Below, one piece after another: positions 1 through 8,072 of a stretch of DNA of 64,000 bases. The position numbers and the translations under genes were made by a program. The stretch lies in contig NZ_PUHY01000005.1 of NCBI RefSeq assembly GCF_002967765.1, positions 812,210-876,209 on the forward strand. Reading direction: 5' to 3'. A model generated the notes under the pieces. The model had not been told where the DNA came from, searched no databases, and worked only from the letters and a program-made list of their open reading frames with translations. Positions within the stretch are counted from its first letter, which is position 1, and the number at the start of each line of letters is the position of its first letter. Origin of the DNA: Blastopirellula marina. GTDB taxonomy: Bacteria; Planctomycetota; Planctomycetia; Pirellulales; Pirellulaceae.

Positions 1-104
1 ATAGAGAGCCAACCACACAGTAGGAGTGGTACGGCTCTGGATCAAGTATAGAATGAGCGGCGCAAAAGTGTCAAAGGCGCTCGCCCCGGGAAAGGACACC
101 TCTC

Positions 105-689
105 ATGAAATCGATCTCCCCCATAATCGACGCAGATAACCAATTAACGGTGTGTTTTGAGACCAAGCTCGGCATGGCCCAGCTCAGCTGGAAAGGACAC
201 CAAGTATCCCGGTTTCGCTGGTTAGCCAAGCAATACCAGCCCGACACCGAACCGTACGACGTTGCCCCAGTTGCCGAGTTGACCCAGAATCAACAAGAGT
301 TGGTCCAGGACATCGTCGATTACGCCGCCGGAACTCGGATCGACTTTAGCCAGGTTGAGGTTGATTTCGGTGAGGCAACTCCGTTTCGACGACGAATCTG
401 GGAAGCGTGTCAGCAAATCCCCCATGGCGAAGTCGTAACCTACGGTCAATTGGCGCGCCTTGCTGGCCAACCGGCTGCTGCCCGAGCGGTTGGTTCCGCG
501 ATGGCGAACAATCAGATTCCGATCATCATACCGTGTCATCGCGTGATTGCTGCTGGCAATAAGATTGGGGGCTTTACCAATCCCGACGGTGTTCGCTTCA
601 AAGAACGCTTGCTGCAATTAGAATCAAACCGTGCCCTCCCCTTCGGTGTACCCGTTTCCGCAAGTAAATCGAAACGCCGTCCGAAATGA
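105..689 (+). CDS. ogt: Methylated-DNA--protein-cysteine S-methyltransferase (MGMT/Ogt)
   Basis: Suicide repair enzyme that moves the alkyl group from O6-alkylguanine (or O4-alkylthymine) onto its own cysteine. The 194-residue protein has the family's N-terminal RNase-H-like half (residues 1-90) and the C-terminal DNA-binding/active-site half. The active-site motif IIPCHRVI is present with the acceptor cysteine at residue 144. It is preceded by the winged-helix recognition part (PHGEVVTYGQLARLAGQ) and RAVGSAMANN, where the arginine finger lies. Length is normal for a stand-alone Ogt, with no Ada regulatory domain. A GGA-type ribosome binding site precedes the ATG. It lies just before the tRNA gene and is probably core chromosome outside the island. 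Confidence 0.95.
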   Translation: MKSISPIIDADNQLTVCFETKLGMAQLSWKGHQVSRFRWLAKQYQPDTEPYDVAPVAELTQNQQELVQDIVDYAAGTRIDFSQVEVDFGEATPFRRRIWEACQQIPHGEVVTYGQLARLAGQPAAARAVGSAMANNQIPIIIPCHRVIAAGNKIGGFTNPDGVRFKERLLQLESNRALPFGVPVSASKSKRRPK

Positions 690-866
690 TTTCCCAAAAA
701 GGAGTTACGGATCGTAGGAAAAATAGGGGCAGAGCACAAAATTTCTATCGATCCTGAACCTTCAGCCCCTTGGCCCGTCTTTACGACTTCGGGAGTCGCT
801 ACTATAATCCATGATCTTCCGTCGGAGAGAATCGCCGATAATGCATTCACCGATCGGGAAACAGAT

Positions 867-940
867 GTGGGCGTAGCTCAATTGGATAGAGCATCGGTCT
901 ACGAAACCGAAGGTTGCAGGTTCGATCCCTGCCGCCCACG
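867..940 (+). tRNA. tRNA-Arg (anticodon ACG)
   Basis: A full cloverleaf can be drawn. The 7-bp acceptor stem pairs 867-873 with 933-939, with discriminator G at 940. The D arm carries TAGCTCAATTGGATAGAGCA. The anticodon stem TCGGT/ACCGA (894-898 and 906-910) encloses the loop CTACGAA with anticodon ACG. The T arm contains GGTTCGATCC. No CCA is encoded. ACG reads CGN arginine codons after A34-to-inosine editing. tRNA genes are common integration targets, and here the accessory region begins immediately downstream. Confidence 0.97.
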
Positions 941-947
941 CTGAATG

Positions 948-982
948 AAAAGGCCGTAAATCAAAGGGTTTACGGCCTTTTT
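948..982 (+). terminator. Intrinsic terminator after tRNA-Arg
   Basis: A perfect inverted repeat pairs AGGCCGTAAA (951-960) with TTTACGGCCT (969-978), extended by A:T pairs and leaving an 8-base loop. It ends in a run of five T (978-982). It sits 8 bases after the tRNA 3' end, so it should end the tRNA transcript. The A tract on the left arm could let it act in both directions. Confidence 0.85.
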
Positions 983-1272
983 CATGCGCTCTCCGCAACG
1001 CGAAGAGGTCTGACTAAATCCTCTATTCTGGTCTGTTTTAGCCCCCGTTTGTGTCCACATAGTGTCCAAGCGATTCAGCAGCTTGAGTGGTCTCTCATGC
1101 GAATGCTCGCCAATGGAAATGGGCAAGCCATTGAACATTGAGAGCGACTGATCCGTCTGTTATTCTTGCCATGTTCAAGTAGGGGGGATAACTCTCCTGA
1201 TTCGAGGGCAGCCTGTCAGTGTTTGCCCCTACGGCAATGATCTGATCTCCTTGATATGCGTTCCTGCTGCTC

Positions 1273-1443
1273 ATGACCTCTCAAGCTCTGCACTCTCCTA
1301 ATTTTGCGTTCCTTTTCGAGCATGATCCGATGCTCGTTCAGGTTGCCGCATTTGCAGAACGTTATGTCTTCGACGACGCCAACGCTGCTCTCTTTAAGCT
1401 GAGGCTTTTGGGTGAATTACTAGCCCGTCAGGCAGCAGCTTAT
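1273..1443 (+). pseudogene. 5' fragment of a type I restriction endonuclease subunit R (hsdR)
   Basis: The reading frame from ATG 1273 encodes about 57 residues that look like the N-terminus of HsdR-type proteins: a phrase close to NFAFLFEHDPMLVQ, an AERYVFDDANAALFKLR stretch and GELLARQAA. Full HsdR proteins run to about 1000 residues, but here the similarity ends near 1437-1443. That is where the 3' end of the convergent helicase gene begins, and the frame then runs through antisense sequence to a stop at 1503. It is therefore a broken end left by a deletion or replacement. No hsdM or hsdS is visible. Identification rests on remembered family sequence. Confidence 0.6.
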
Positions 1444-3948
1444 TCAGCCTTTGAAGTAGCAGATCGTGACAACTTCTCGATGGGTCTCTCGCAATTCTCC
1501 TAAAGTAAACTTTTCCAATGACTCTTGAGGATACGACACCTGCGAGACTTGGGAGGGGGCAGCGAAAAGCTCAGGGTTTTCAATACGCTGAAGGCCGGCA
1601 TTCACTTCGTTAAGAAATGTCTTTTCATCAAAATTGAAAAACGCTCGCCATGGTTTCTCTCCTTCGTTCCAGGTGTTCTTAAGGAACTTTACCTTTTCTG
1701 CTCCTCCGAGACTGTGATCGAAGATCTCTTGGGCGACTCGGTCGACATCGTAATTCTTTCGCTCGGATAGTTCGATGAATTCAGAAACCTGCCCATAGAT
1801 GTGGTAATACTGAATCAAATCGACTAAATCTTCACGCCGATAACCTGGGATCTTATCGACTCCAACGAAAAACTGCTCCTCTGCAATATCGGCAAGTTCA
1901 TACGCAATTTGATCGTCGAGCCAATCGGAGTTCTTATCCTCCGAAACGATGTGTGCTGTCAGCAAGCGTGGGAGTTCGTCGAGAAAGTGCTGAAAGGCAT
2001 CTCGATTACTGCTATACACGAGGATGTCTGTATGCCTCTCGACCGACTCTGCCGATCGAGGAATTAGAGAAAGTGAGTAGATACCCAGCGGGATGCGTTC
2101 CAGGAAAGGAAGCTGAGCCAATGCTTCTTTATCGGCGACTTCGTCGAGCATCAATGCAAACTGCTGAAACATATCGATCGAAATGAGGCGAACGAGACGC
2201 TTTTTCGTCTCAGCAGCTTTGTCATTGAAGTCGACGTTTTCTTCAATGAATAACTGTTCTGGGTTCACCCACACGACTTGATCTCCCCAGTCATTGTCGT
2301 CGAGGAAACTGACGATATGGGTGTGCGGCGTACCTCCAGCTTTGGGACCGCGGAGTCCTCGACCAATCATCTGCATCATCAAGGTTCGAGAAGTTGTGGG
2401 GCGTGCCAGAAAGACGGTTTGGGTCGAGGGGAGATCCGTACCCTCGGTGAGAACTCCTACATTGATCAAGACTTTGACTTCTCCGTCTTTAAACTTTTGA
2501 ATCGCTTCCTGGTTGTGTTGAGGTGAAATGGATCTTGTCCCCTTCCAGTCCGAGATATTCCCGATCACGTACTCCGCCGATATTTTCTTTTCCTGGAATA
2601 AGCTATGGAGAGCAATCGCGTTGGGGACATTGAGGGCAAAAACGATGGTTTGCTTGTATTTGTTCTCGTTCTGGCAATATTCATCGACGATTCTTCGGTT
2701 ACGCACCCGATTCTCACCAATTGTCGTTTTGGACCTGGCGTCCAGGCGATTCCAGTCAAATTGGTAGCGTTCTAGCTTGGCCTGCTCTGAGAGGGAGAGA
2801 CCACTTTTGAGGCTTACATTCGTCGAGAGTGAGGAGAAGATTGGTTCGGATAAGATGCCTTTACGAATTAGCTCTCGCAGATTGACTTTGTAGGAAATGT
2901 CATTGGGAAAGAGTTTTGCTAAATGTCCTTGTTCCCGCTTGGCCGTACGAAAAGGAGTCGCTGTCAGTCCCAAGAGTCTCAGCGGTTTTGCATGTTCTCG
3001 AATGAGTTCGATCAATAGCCGGTAGGAACGTGCCGGTGTGTGATGAGCCTCATCGATAACGAGAATCACGTTGCTCTGGTGAGAAAGCCATTTCTTTACA
3101 AACTGCTTTCCCCCTACCGATTCAGGGCGAAGGCTGTGAACACTGGCGATGACAACATCGTCGTCTGGACTCAGGTTCACTGGCTGATCGTGCATGCCAG
3201 AGATGAGGTGACAGCGTATAGAATCTCGATCGCCAACGATCGTCGTATATGCATTGCGTTGAAATGCGTCGAATGCTTGATTGAGGAGCTCAGTACGATG
3301 GGCAATCCAAATCACCCTTCCTCCATGGCGAATGTGGCTTCGCAGAAGCCATTCAACTGCCGTCCGTGTTTTTCCTCCACCCGTTGGAATCACGAGTAGT
3401 CCAGCATACGGTTGGTCTTCGGGAACTACTTTTTGAAGTGTCTTAATGGCCGTCTGCTGATGGTTAAAAAGACGCGGTGGACTTCCCGTGGTTTGGACGG
3501 AAACGATACGTGTGTTGGTCCTGGCTTTTTGCTTTGGGGAAGTCGCTTGCGTGGAATTGCGTTTCGGCGTCGATGGTGCAGATTCAAGAAAAGATTCGGA
3601 TGAATCTGACCAACTTGTCGTAAACTCGCTATGGAATGATTCTGACTGGCTTAAAGGTGATACGGTTTCGAGATCGCTTGGTAGTTCTTGAGATGATGTG
3701 GCGAGTTCCAGGGTTAGATTCTTCGAGTCCTTGGCATCACTCCAATTGGTCAGACCGGGGGCTCGTAAGACAAGTCCCAGTCGTTCCAACTCCGTATCAA
3801 TGTCGTCCTTTCTCTTCGCAGTTAAGCGGGCGTATCCGAGTTTTTTCATGAGAGTTTGTTTGCGAATACGTTTGAGGCCTGTTCGAGAGTCTAGCACCTG
3901 CTGTCGAAGAATTTCGAGGAGACTGGAAAGAGATGCTGGCTTTGACAT
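1444..3948 (-). CDS. DEAH-type superfamily II helicase (defence-island type)
   Basis: An 834-residue protein predicted to be an ATP-dependent nucleic-acid translocase. Residues 1-150 are variable and serine-rich. The SF2 core follows: Walker A in IPTGGGKTRTA (about 188), DEAH box in VIDEAHHTPA (about 299), the SAT-like motif GLTATPF, then the second RecA fold ending in motif VI QMIGRGLRG (about 529). About 250 C-terminal residues after the core match nothing I recognise. No nuclease motif is obvious. The gene stands alone on the minus strand, convergent with the hsdR fragment and divergent from the phosphatase, so no partner is assured. Start ATG 3948. Confidence 0.8.
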   Translation of the reverse strand: MSKPASLSSLLEILRQQVLDSRTGLKRIRKQTLMKKLGYARLTAKRKDDIDTELERLGLVLRAPGLTNWSDAKDSKNLTLELATSSQELPSDLETVSPLSQSESFHSEFTTSWSDSSESFLESAPSTPKRNSTQATSPKQKARTNTRIVSVQTTGSPPRLFNHQQTAIKTLQKVVPEDQPYAGLLVIPTGGGKTRTAVEWLLRSHIRHGGRVIWIAHRTELLNQAFDAFQRNAYTTIVGDRDSIRCHLISGMHDQPVNLSPDDDVVIASVHSLRPESVGGKQFVKKWLSHQSNVILVIDEAHHTPARSYRLLIELIREHAKPLRLLGLTATPFRTAKREQGHLAKLFPNDISYKVNLRELIRKGILSEPIFSSLSTNVSLKSGLSLSEQAKLERYQFDWNRLDARSKTTIGENRVRNRRIVDEYCQNENKYKQTIVFALNVPNAIALHSLFQEKKISAEYVIGNISDWKGTRSISPQHNQEAIQKFKDGEVKVLINVGVLTEGTDLPSTQTVFLARPTTSRTLMMQMIGRGLRGPKAGGTPHTHIVSFLDDNDWGDQVVWVNPEQLFIEENVDFNDKAAETKKRLVRLISIDMFQQFALMLDEVADKEALAQLPFLERIPLGIYSLSLIPRSAESVERHTDILVYSSNRDAFQHFLDELPRLLTAHIVSEDKNSDWLDDQIAYELADIAEEQFFVGVDKIPGYRREDLVDLIQYYHIYGQVSEFIELSERKNYDVDRVAQEIFDHSLGGAEKVKFLKNTWNEGEKPWRAFFNFDEKTFLNEVNAGLQRIENPELFAAPSQVSQVSYPQESLEKFTLGELRETHREVVTICYFKG

Positions 3949-4283
3949 AATCGGCTGAAACTTCGTCGAGGAGTGGAGGCATGATGGGCTATTCAGGTAG
4001 GAATGCCTAATGTTTTACGATGCCCAATTCAGGGCGTCAAAGCTTTTTGAAGTGGCGATGCAACTTCTTAAAAAAATTGAAACTGGTAGGCAGTTTCGCA
4101 GGAAGAGACGGAGAGGCGGGAGTTAGAGCTGACCTTTCCCGCGTCGATCTGCGACAGGTAGTCGGGATACATCGAGTCGATGGATCGGAATGTGTAACAT
4201 ACTGGTAGAGCGAGGTAAGGCTAAGTATTCTGTCCTCTTACCAATCGGCGAGTCAGTTCAATTCATGATGGGCTTAAGATCGT
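3949..4283. other. Intergenic region between divergent genes
   Basis: 335 bases between the divergent helicase and phosphatase genes. It must hold both promoters, but I see no convincing promoter, operator or RNA structure. A 62-codon frame at 4020-4208 has no recognisable features and is not called. Confidence 0.5.
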
Positions 4284-4847
4284 ATGAAACACAGACTCGC
4301 TGACAAGTCCAGTACACCACCGACGCCCTTCAGTTACTGGGTGATACCGTCGCAACTGCTCGCTGGTGCCTATCCGGGGTATCCAGATCCGGTCGAACAC
4401 GAAGTCCGAATCGACACGCTGGTCGATGCTGGAATTCGTAGGTTCGTGAATCTTATGGAGGTCGATGAGGCAAACGATAAGGGCCAGTCATTTGTGCCCT
4501 ATCAGGAGATTGCGGAAAAGCGTTCACCAGGCACTACGATGCATCGATATGCTATCCCCGATCTGTCCGTTCCTTCAACGAACTTGATGAATGATATTTT
4601 GGACTCGATTGACGCGTCGCTGGCGGCCGAGGCTCCCGTCTACGTACACTGCTGGGGAGGCGTGGGCCGTACAGGAACCGTCATCGGCTGCTGGCTCTTG
4701 CTGCATGGTTTAGCTGAGCCTGAAAGCGTGTTGGATATCCTTCAGGGCCTGCGAAACCGAGATCTGGAGAGGGGACACCGAAAATCGCCAGAAACGCGCG
4801 AGCAGAGGGAGTTTGTGCGGCATTGGATTCATCGTGAGACTAGGTAA
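4284..4847 (+). CDS. Dual-specificity / tyrosine-type protein phosphatase
   Basis: A 187-residue cysteine-dependent phosphatase. The P-loop HCWGGVGRTG gives the CX5R signature with nucleophile Cys123 and Arg129. The likely general acid Asp93 sits in YAIPDLSVPS about 30 residues upstream, the usual spacing. Such proteins remove phosphate from tyrosine, serine or threonine, or from small phosphorylated ligands, and the substrate cannot be told here. No signal peptide, so it is cytosolic. The gene is monocistronic with 287 bases before the next gene. Phosphatases of this fold occur in mobile islands, but a defence role is only an inference from location. Confidence 0.85.
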   Translation: MKHRLADKSSTPPTPFSYWVIPSQLLAGAYPGYPDPVEHEVRIDTLVDAGIRRFVNLMEVDEANDKGQSFVPYQEIAEKRSPGTTMHRYAIPDLSVPSTNLMNDILDSIDASLAAEAPVYVHCWGGVGRTGTVIGCWLLLHGLAEPESVLDILQGLRNRDLERGHRKSPETREQREFVRHWIHRETR

Positions 4848-5134
4848 TAGAGGCCAATGCCTCGACCATCTTCCCTGCGATGGAATGTATTCGCATTAGG
4901 ATTAAGTCCACCATCGTGTCCTGGTTGCCCAGGAACTATTCCCGAGTCCCTACTCAAGGTCCGTGGAATCATCATTTCTTGTGTCAATCGATGTTGGGAA
5001 TCCATAAATTGATGGATTTGCTGCTGGGATCAGTGTGGTCCTCTATTTAATATAAGAGTTCTCCAAAACCTAGTTCGGATACTGTCTTTTTGCCACGGTG
5101 GGCTATGAGCTAGAGCATAACGAGTTCTCCCGCC

Positions 5135-5908
5135 ATGTCCGAAAATCCTGCCAAAATTCGTGACCTCCGTCGACTGTGGAAACCTCACAAACTTCGATTG
5201 AGCGAGATACTTACTGAGCATCCTACGAACATTCGTTTTCATCGGGCTGCTAGCTGGATTCAACGTGCCGAGGACGTGAATGACGAGTCGGACCTTGAGA
5301 TTTCCCTCATCAGTTATTGGGTCGCATTCAATTCGCTTTACGGCCAGTGGAATGAACTAGCACATGCGCCAGAATGTGATACGGATTGTTGGCGTATCTT
5401 TTTGGATCGAATGCTGGACTTGGACGAGTCGAACTTCGTGGTCGACGCGCTAGATGAGCACAAAAGCCTCGTCATGGCAATTTTTGACGATGAGTACCTG
5501 AGCCGCTTTTATTGGATCGAACCGAGCGAGAAACAGGCAGGCAAGTCAAAAAAGGTGAAGTACGATGCTCGTACCTGGTACATCAAAGCAAACTGGACGC
5601 TAATCCTCGATCGTCTCGTCGAACGGATCTATTTGCTTCGTTGTCAACTCGTTCATGGAGCATCGACTTATAACGGAAAGCTGAATCGAACCGCCATTCG
5701 ACACTGCGCGACCATGATGGATCATCTTCTGCGAGCATTTCTGCAAGTCTGGATTCATCATGGTGCCGATGAAGATTGGGGAATCATGTGTTACCCTCCC
5801 CAGCGCAAGTTTTCCCAGGTCGGGAACGGTCGGATCCCTCAGGGCCTGGACTCTCGTCCGATGAACGGTTCCGCATCACACGACGGGCGAAGTCGCCGTC
5901 CAAGGTAG
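5135..5908 (+). CDS. HEPN-like domain protein (putative RNase)
   Basis: A 257-residue, largely helical protein. The stretch LLRCQLVHGAS (about 167-177) contains RX4H (Arg169-His174), the catalytic signature of HEPN ribonucleases, within a helix after LVERIY. An earlier helix pair, ISLISYWVAFNSLYG, resembles the first HEPN helices in Apea-like members. HEPN RNases are toxins or effectors in toxin-antitoxin, Abi and CRISPR systems. No antitoxin gene (for example an MNT nucleotidyltransferase) adjoins it, so partner and trigger are unknown. Start ATG 5135 is the first in frame. The fold is assigned by motif and context only. Confidence 0.6.
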   Translation: MSENPAKIRDLRRLWKPHKLRLSEILTEHPTNIRFHRAASWIQRAEDVNDESDLEISLISYWVAFNSLYGQWNELAHAPECDTDCWRIFLDRMLDLDESNFVVDALDEHKSLVMAIFDDEYLSRFYWIEPSEKQAGKSKKVKYDARTWYIKANWTLILDRLVERIYLLRCQLVHGASTYNGKLNRTAIRHCATMMDHLLRAFLQVWIHHGADEDWGIMCYPPQRKFSQVGNGRIPQGLDSRPMNGSASHDGRSRRPR

Positions 5909-6117
5909 CTTATCTTGTACGTTTTACTGGCATAATAATCGCATCTGATAGAGAAAGGCTTACGTCCTTAAACTCTCGGTCAAAATACAACTTGAAGTGT
6001 ATTCAATCCGAGGGCTAAACCCTGACTTGATGGACGATTTGGGTATAGCCTCACGTCAGACGCCGTAGAATGACAATAGTCGCAGTTATTCTCGTGACCA
6101 CTCTGGGGAGCGTTACC
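5909..6117. other. Intergenic, no gene seen
   Basis: About 210 bases after the HEPN-like gene and before a decayed gene. No ORF with coding character, terminator or repeat is apparent. Confidence 0.4.
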
Positions 6118-6300
6118 ATGGGCACAGATGATCGACAAATTGTGCTCTCTCGGGAAGAGCTGGATGAGCGAGTATGGTCGACGCCTACGCGGCGACTTGC
6201 CGGGAAATTCGGCCTGTGAGATGTTAGCCTGGCTAAGAGTTGTAGGCGGCATGAGCTTCAAAATCCAGTTACCGCGATGTAGTGGGGGTGCGATCCACCC
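6118..6300 (+). pseudogene. Decayed gene with VWS-type N-terminal motif
   Basis: From ATG 6118 the frame reads a start, then LSREELDERVWSTPTRRLA followed by GKFGL, a TGA stop at 6217-6219, and continues in the same frame as DVSLAKSCRRHELQNPV before a second stop. The intact motif (about REELYERVWSxPxxxLAxxFGLSDVxLAKxCRRHxIPxP) opens many conserved bacterial proteins of unknown function. The TGA stands where serine (TCA) is expected, a single-base change. Beyond about 6300 no further similarity is visible. It is a relic, and marks decayed accessory DNA just upstream of the CBASS operon. Confidence 0.7.
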
Positions 6301-6506
6301 ACTCCCCCCATGTCTGGTGATTTTTCTTAACTAGCTTTTCTAAATAGACTTACGCTCCTACTACGTTTCTCGTGCGTTCCCGACTTGCTGCCAGTGTCAC
6401 CTCTTGTCAACTATGAAATTTTATTGCATCCTCGTTGGGGTGGCCCCGTCCCCCACTCTCAGAATTTGACCACTTCCGACGAATTCTCGGAGAATCAACA
6501 AATCAA

Positions 6507-8054
6507 ATGAACAGTCCCAGTTCAGCACGGCAACTTGGCGATGAAGTCCATCAATATCTTTTCTGGCTTTACGGTTGTCGAATGTTGGCGAAAGGCGAGA
6601 TTCGACAGGTTGGCTTTGAAACAGGTGAATTTAATGCGTTCGATGATATTAGTGTCCTTTACTCACAACCCCGTCCTGATGGAGTGGGCGGATTGCATCA
6701 GGAAGAACATATTCAGGTGAAATTCTCGGTTGCAGGAGGAAAGATTCTAACTGGAGAATCTCTTGCTGACCCAAAGCTTGTCAATGCAACGACATTTTCC
6801 CTTCTGCAACGGCTCCGTGATGCTACGGAAAAGGCGGAAAAGGAGGGCCGAAGCTGTATTTTTCAGCTTTGGTGTCCCTGGCCTGTTGAACAAGGAAGCC
6901 TTTTAGATGAATTGATTGATAAATCCACTGGTGCGTTGAGACTTGAACTCCTGTTTGAGGGGAAAACGCCACAAAGCAAAAGTGGAAAACTTAGAAAAGT
7001 CTGGGCTGACAATCTAGAACTCAACTTGGATGACAAGGATGAGTTATCGAAAATACTCCGTCCGCTTCGCATTCATTACGACTCTCGGACTGCTGATCGC
7101 ATTAGAGCTGATCTATCCGACATACTTCCAACTGCTGGCTTGCTTTCAATTGATCAGAGCCACCGTGCGGATGTTTATCCACTCTTAATTCAACGCCTAA
7201 GTCGAGAAGGCACGCGAGTATTCGGTTCCGACATTCTAGTTGCCGCTTGCAAAGCCGAAGGGCTTTGGATTGGTAAGCCGATTAATAATACTTCAACAGT
7301 CAGACTCGGCGTCCGCAACTTCACTCAATTTGCCGAAGGTTTAGAAGACGAAACAGATCATATGATCTGCTTGACGGAATTCTTCAGCGGTAGGCACATC
7401 AAAGACCTCGTGCTTTGGGATACCGAAGTGTTGCCAAGGCTCAGGTCGTTTCTTTCGAGTCACTTGAAGTCTGGCGTCACTATTCAGTTTCACCTTGCAA
7501 CTCTTGGAGCTCTTGCGTTTACATCCGGATACTTAGCTGAGCCAAAGATTGGTGCAAAGTTTGAATTTACCCAAAAGGGATTTAACGGAACTTCGACTTG
7601 GAGTGTTTCATCATCACCGCCATCGCAGCCTTTGCAGTTGGCCTCGGAAGTGTTTGAAGTCACTCCAAATGGCGATGATCTCGCAGTGGCAATTAGCGTA
7701 TCGCAATTAGTCAAACAGAACGTCGAAGATTTCATTAAGTCCGACGTGCCACAAATTAAGTCCCTTCTCCATATTCATGTGCCAAATGTCGGTCCAAATT
7801 CAATTAGGGATGGCGACCATGCTTTTGCTGTCGCGAGTAAGGTGGTGGAACTGATCAGGCAACAAACGCAGGCACTCAAATACAGCGGGAATATTCATTT
7901 ATTTTGGGCCATGCCAAACTCGTTAGCCTTCATGTTCGGCCAACAGTCTCGCTTACTAGGGAATCTAACTGTTTACGAGTTCGATTTTGAACAAGGCCTG
8001 CAAGGCTCGTACACCCGTTCAGTAACCTTGGCCCCTGATTTCCGTCTGCCATAA
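6507..8054 (+). CDS. cap4: CBASS effector, Cap4-like nuclease-SAVED protein
   Basis: A 515-residue protein whose two-part build matches Cap4: an N-terminal PD-(D/E)XK-type dsDNA endonuclease and a C-terminal SAVED sensor for cyclic oligonucleotides. In the nuclease part an acidic pair in FNAFDDISV (Asp46-Asp47) is followed by HIQVKFS (Gln70, Lys72). The SAVED signature lies near the end: IHLFWAMPNSLAFMFG, then a LLGNLTVYEFD strand. In known Cap4, ligand binding drives oligomerisation and indiscriminate DNA cutting. ATG 6507 is preferred over 6435 because the extra 24 residues are not conserved-looking and a GGAG lies upstream of 6507. It is first in the CBASS operon, 18 bases before the cyclase. 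Confidence 0.85.
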   Translation: MNSPSSARQLGDEVHQYLFWLYGCRMLAKGEIRQVGFETGEFNAFDDISVLYSQPRPDGVGGLHQEEHIQVKFSVAGGKILTGESLADPKLVNATTFSLLQRLRDATEKAEKEGRSCIFQLWCPWPVEQGSLLDELIDKSTGALRLELLFEGKTPQSKSGKLRKVWADNLELNLDDKDELSKILRPLRIHYDSRTADRIRADLSDILPTAGLLSIDQSHRADVYPLLIQRLSREGTRVFGSDILVAACKAEGLWIGKPINNTSTVRLGVRNFTQFAEGLEDETDHMICLTEFFSGRHIKDLVLWDTEVLPRLRSFLSSHLKSGVTIQFHLATLGALAFTSGYLAEPKIGAKFEFTQKGFNGTSTWSVSSSPPSQPLQLASEVFEVTPNGDDLAVAISVSQLVKQNVEDFIKSDVPQIKSLLHIHVPNVGPNSIRDGDHAFAVASKVVELIRQQTQALKYSGNIHLFWAMPNSLAFMFGQQSRLLGNLTVYEFDFEQGLQGSYTRSVTLAPDFRLP

Positions 8055-8072
8055 CCACACAGGTTTATAGTC

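Noticed and set aside
222..617. 131-codon frame antisense to ogt
   Set aside because: Shadow of a clearly identified gene on the other strand.
762..1138. Minus-strand frames overlapping the tRNA with phrases like GIEPATFGFVDRCSIQLSYA and RQGSNLQPSVS
   Set aside because: These phrases are the well-known translation of a tRNA antisense strand and not protein genes.
1273..3948. Functional type I restriction system
   Set aside because: Only an hsdR 5' fragment is seen. The helicase is on the other strand and is not HsdR, and hsdM/hsdS are absent.
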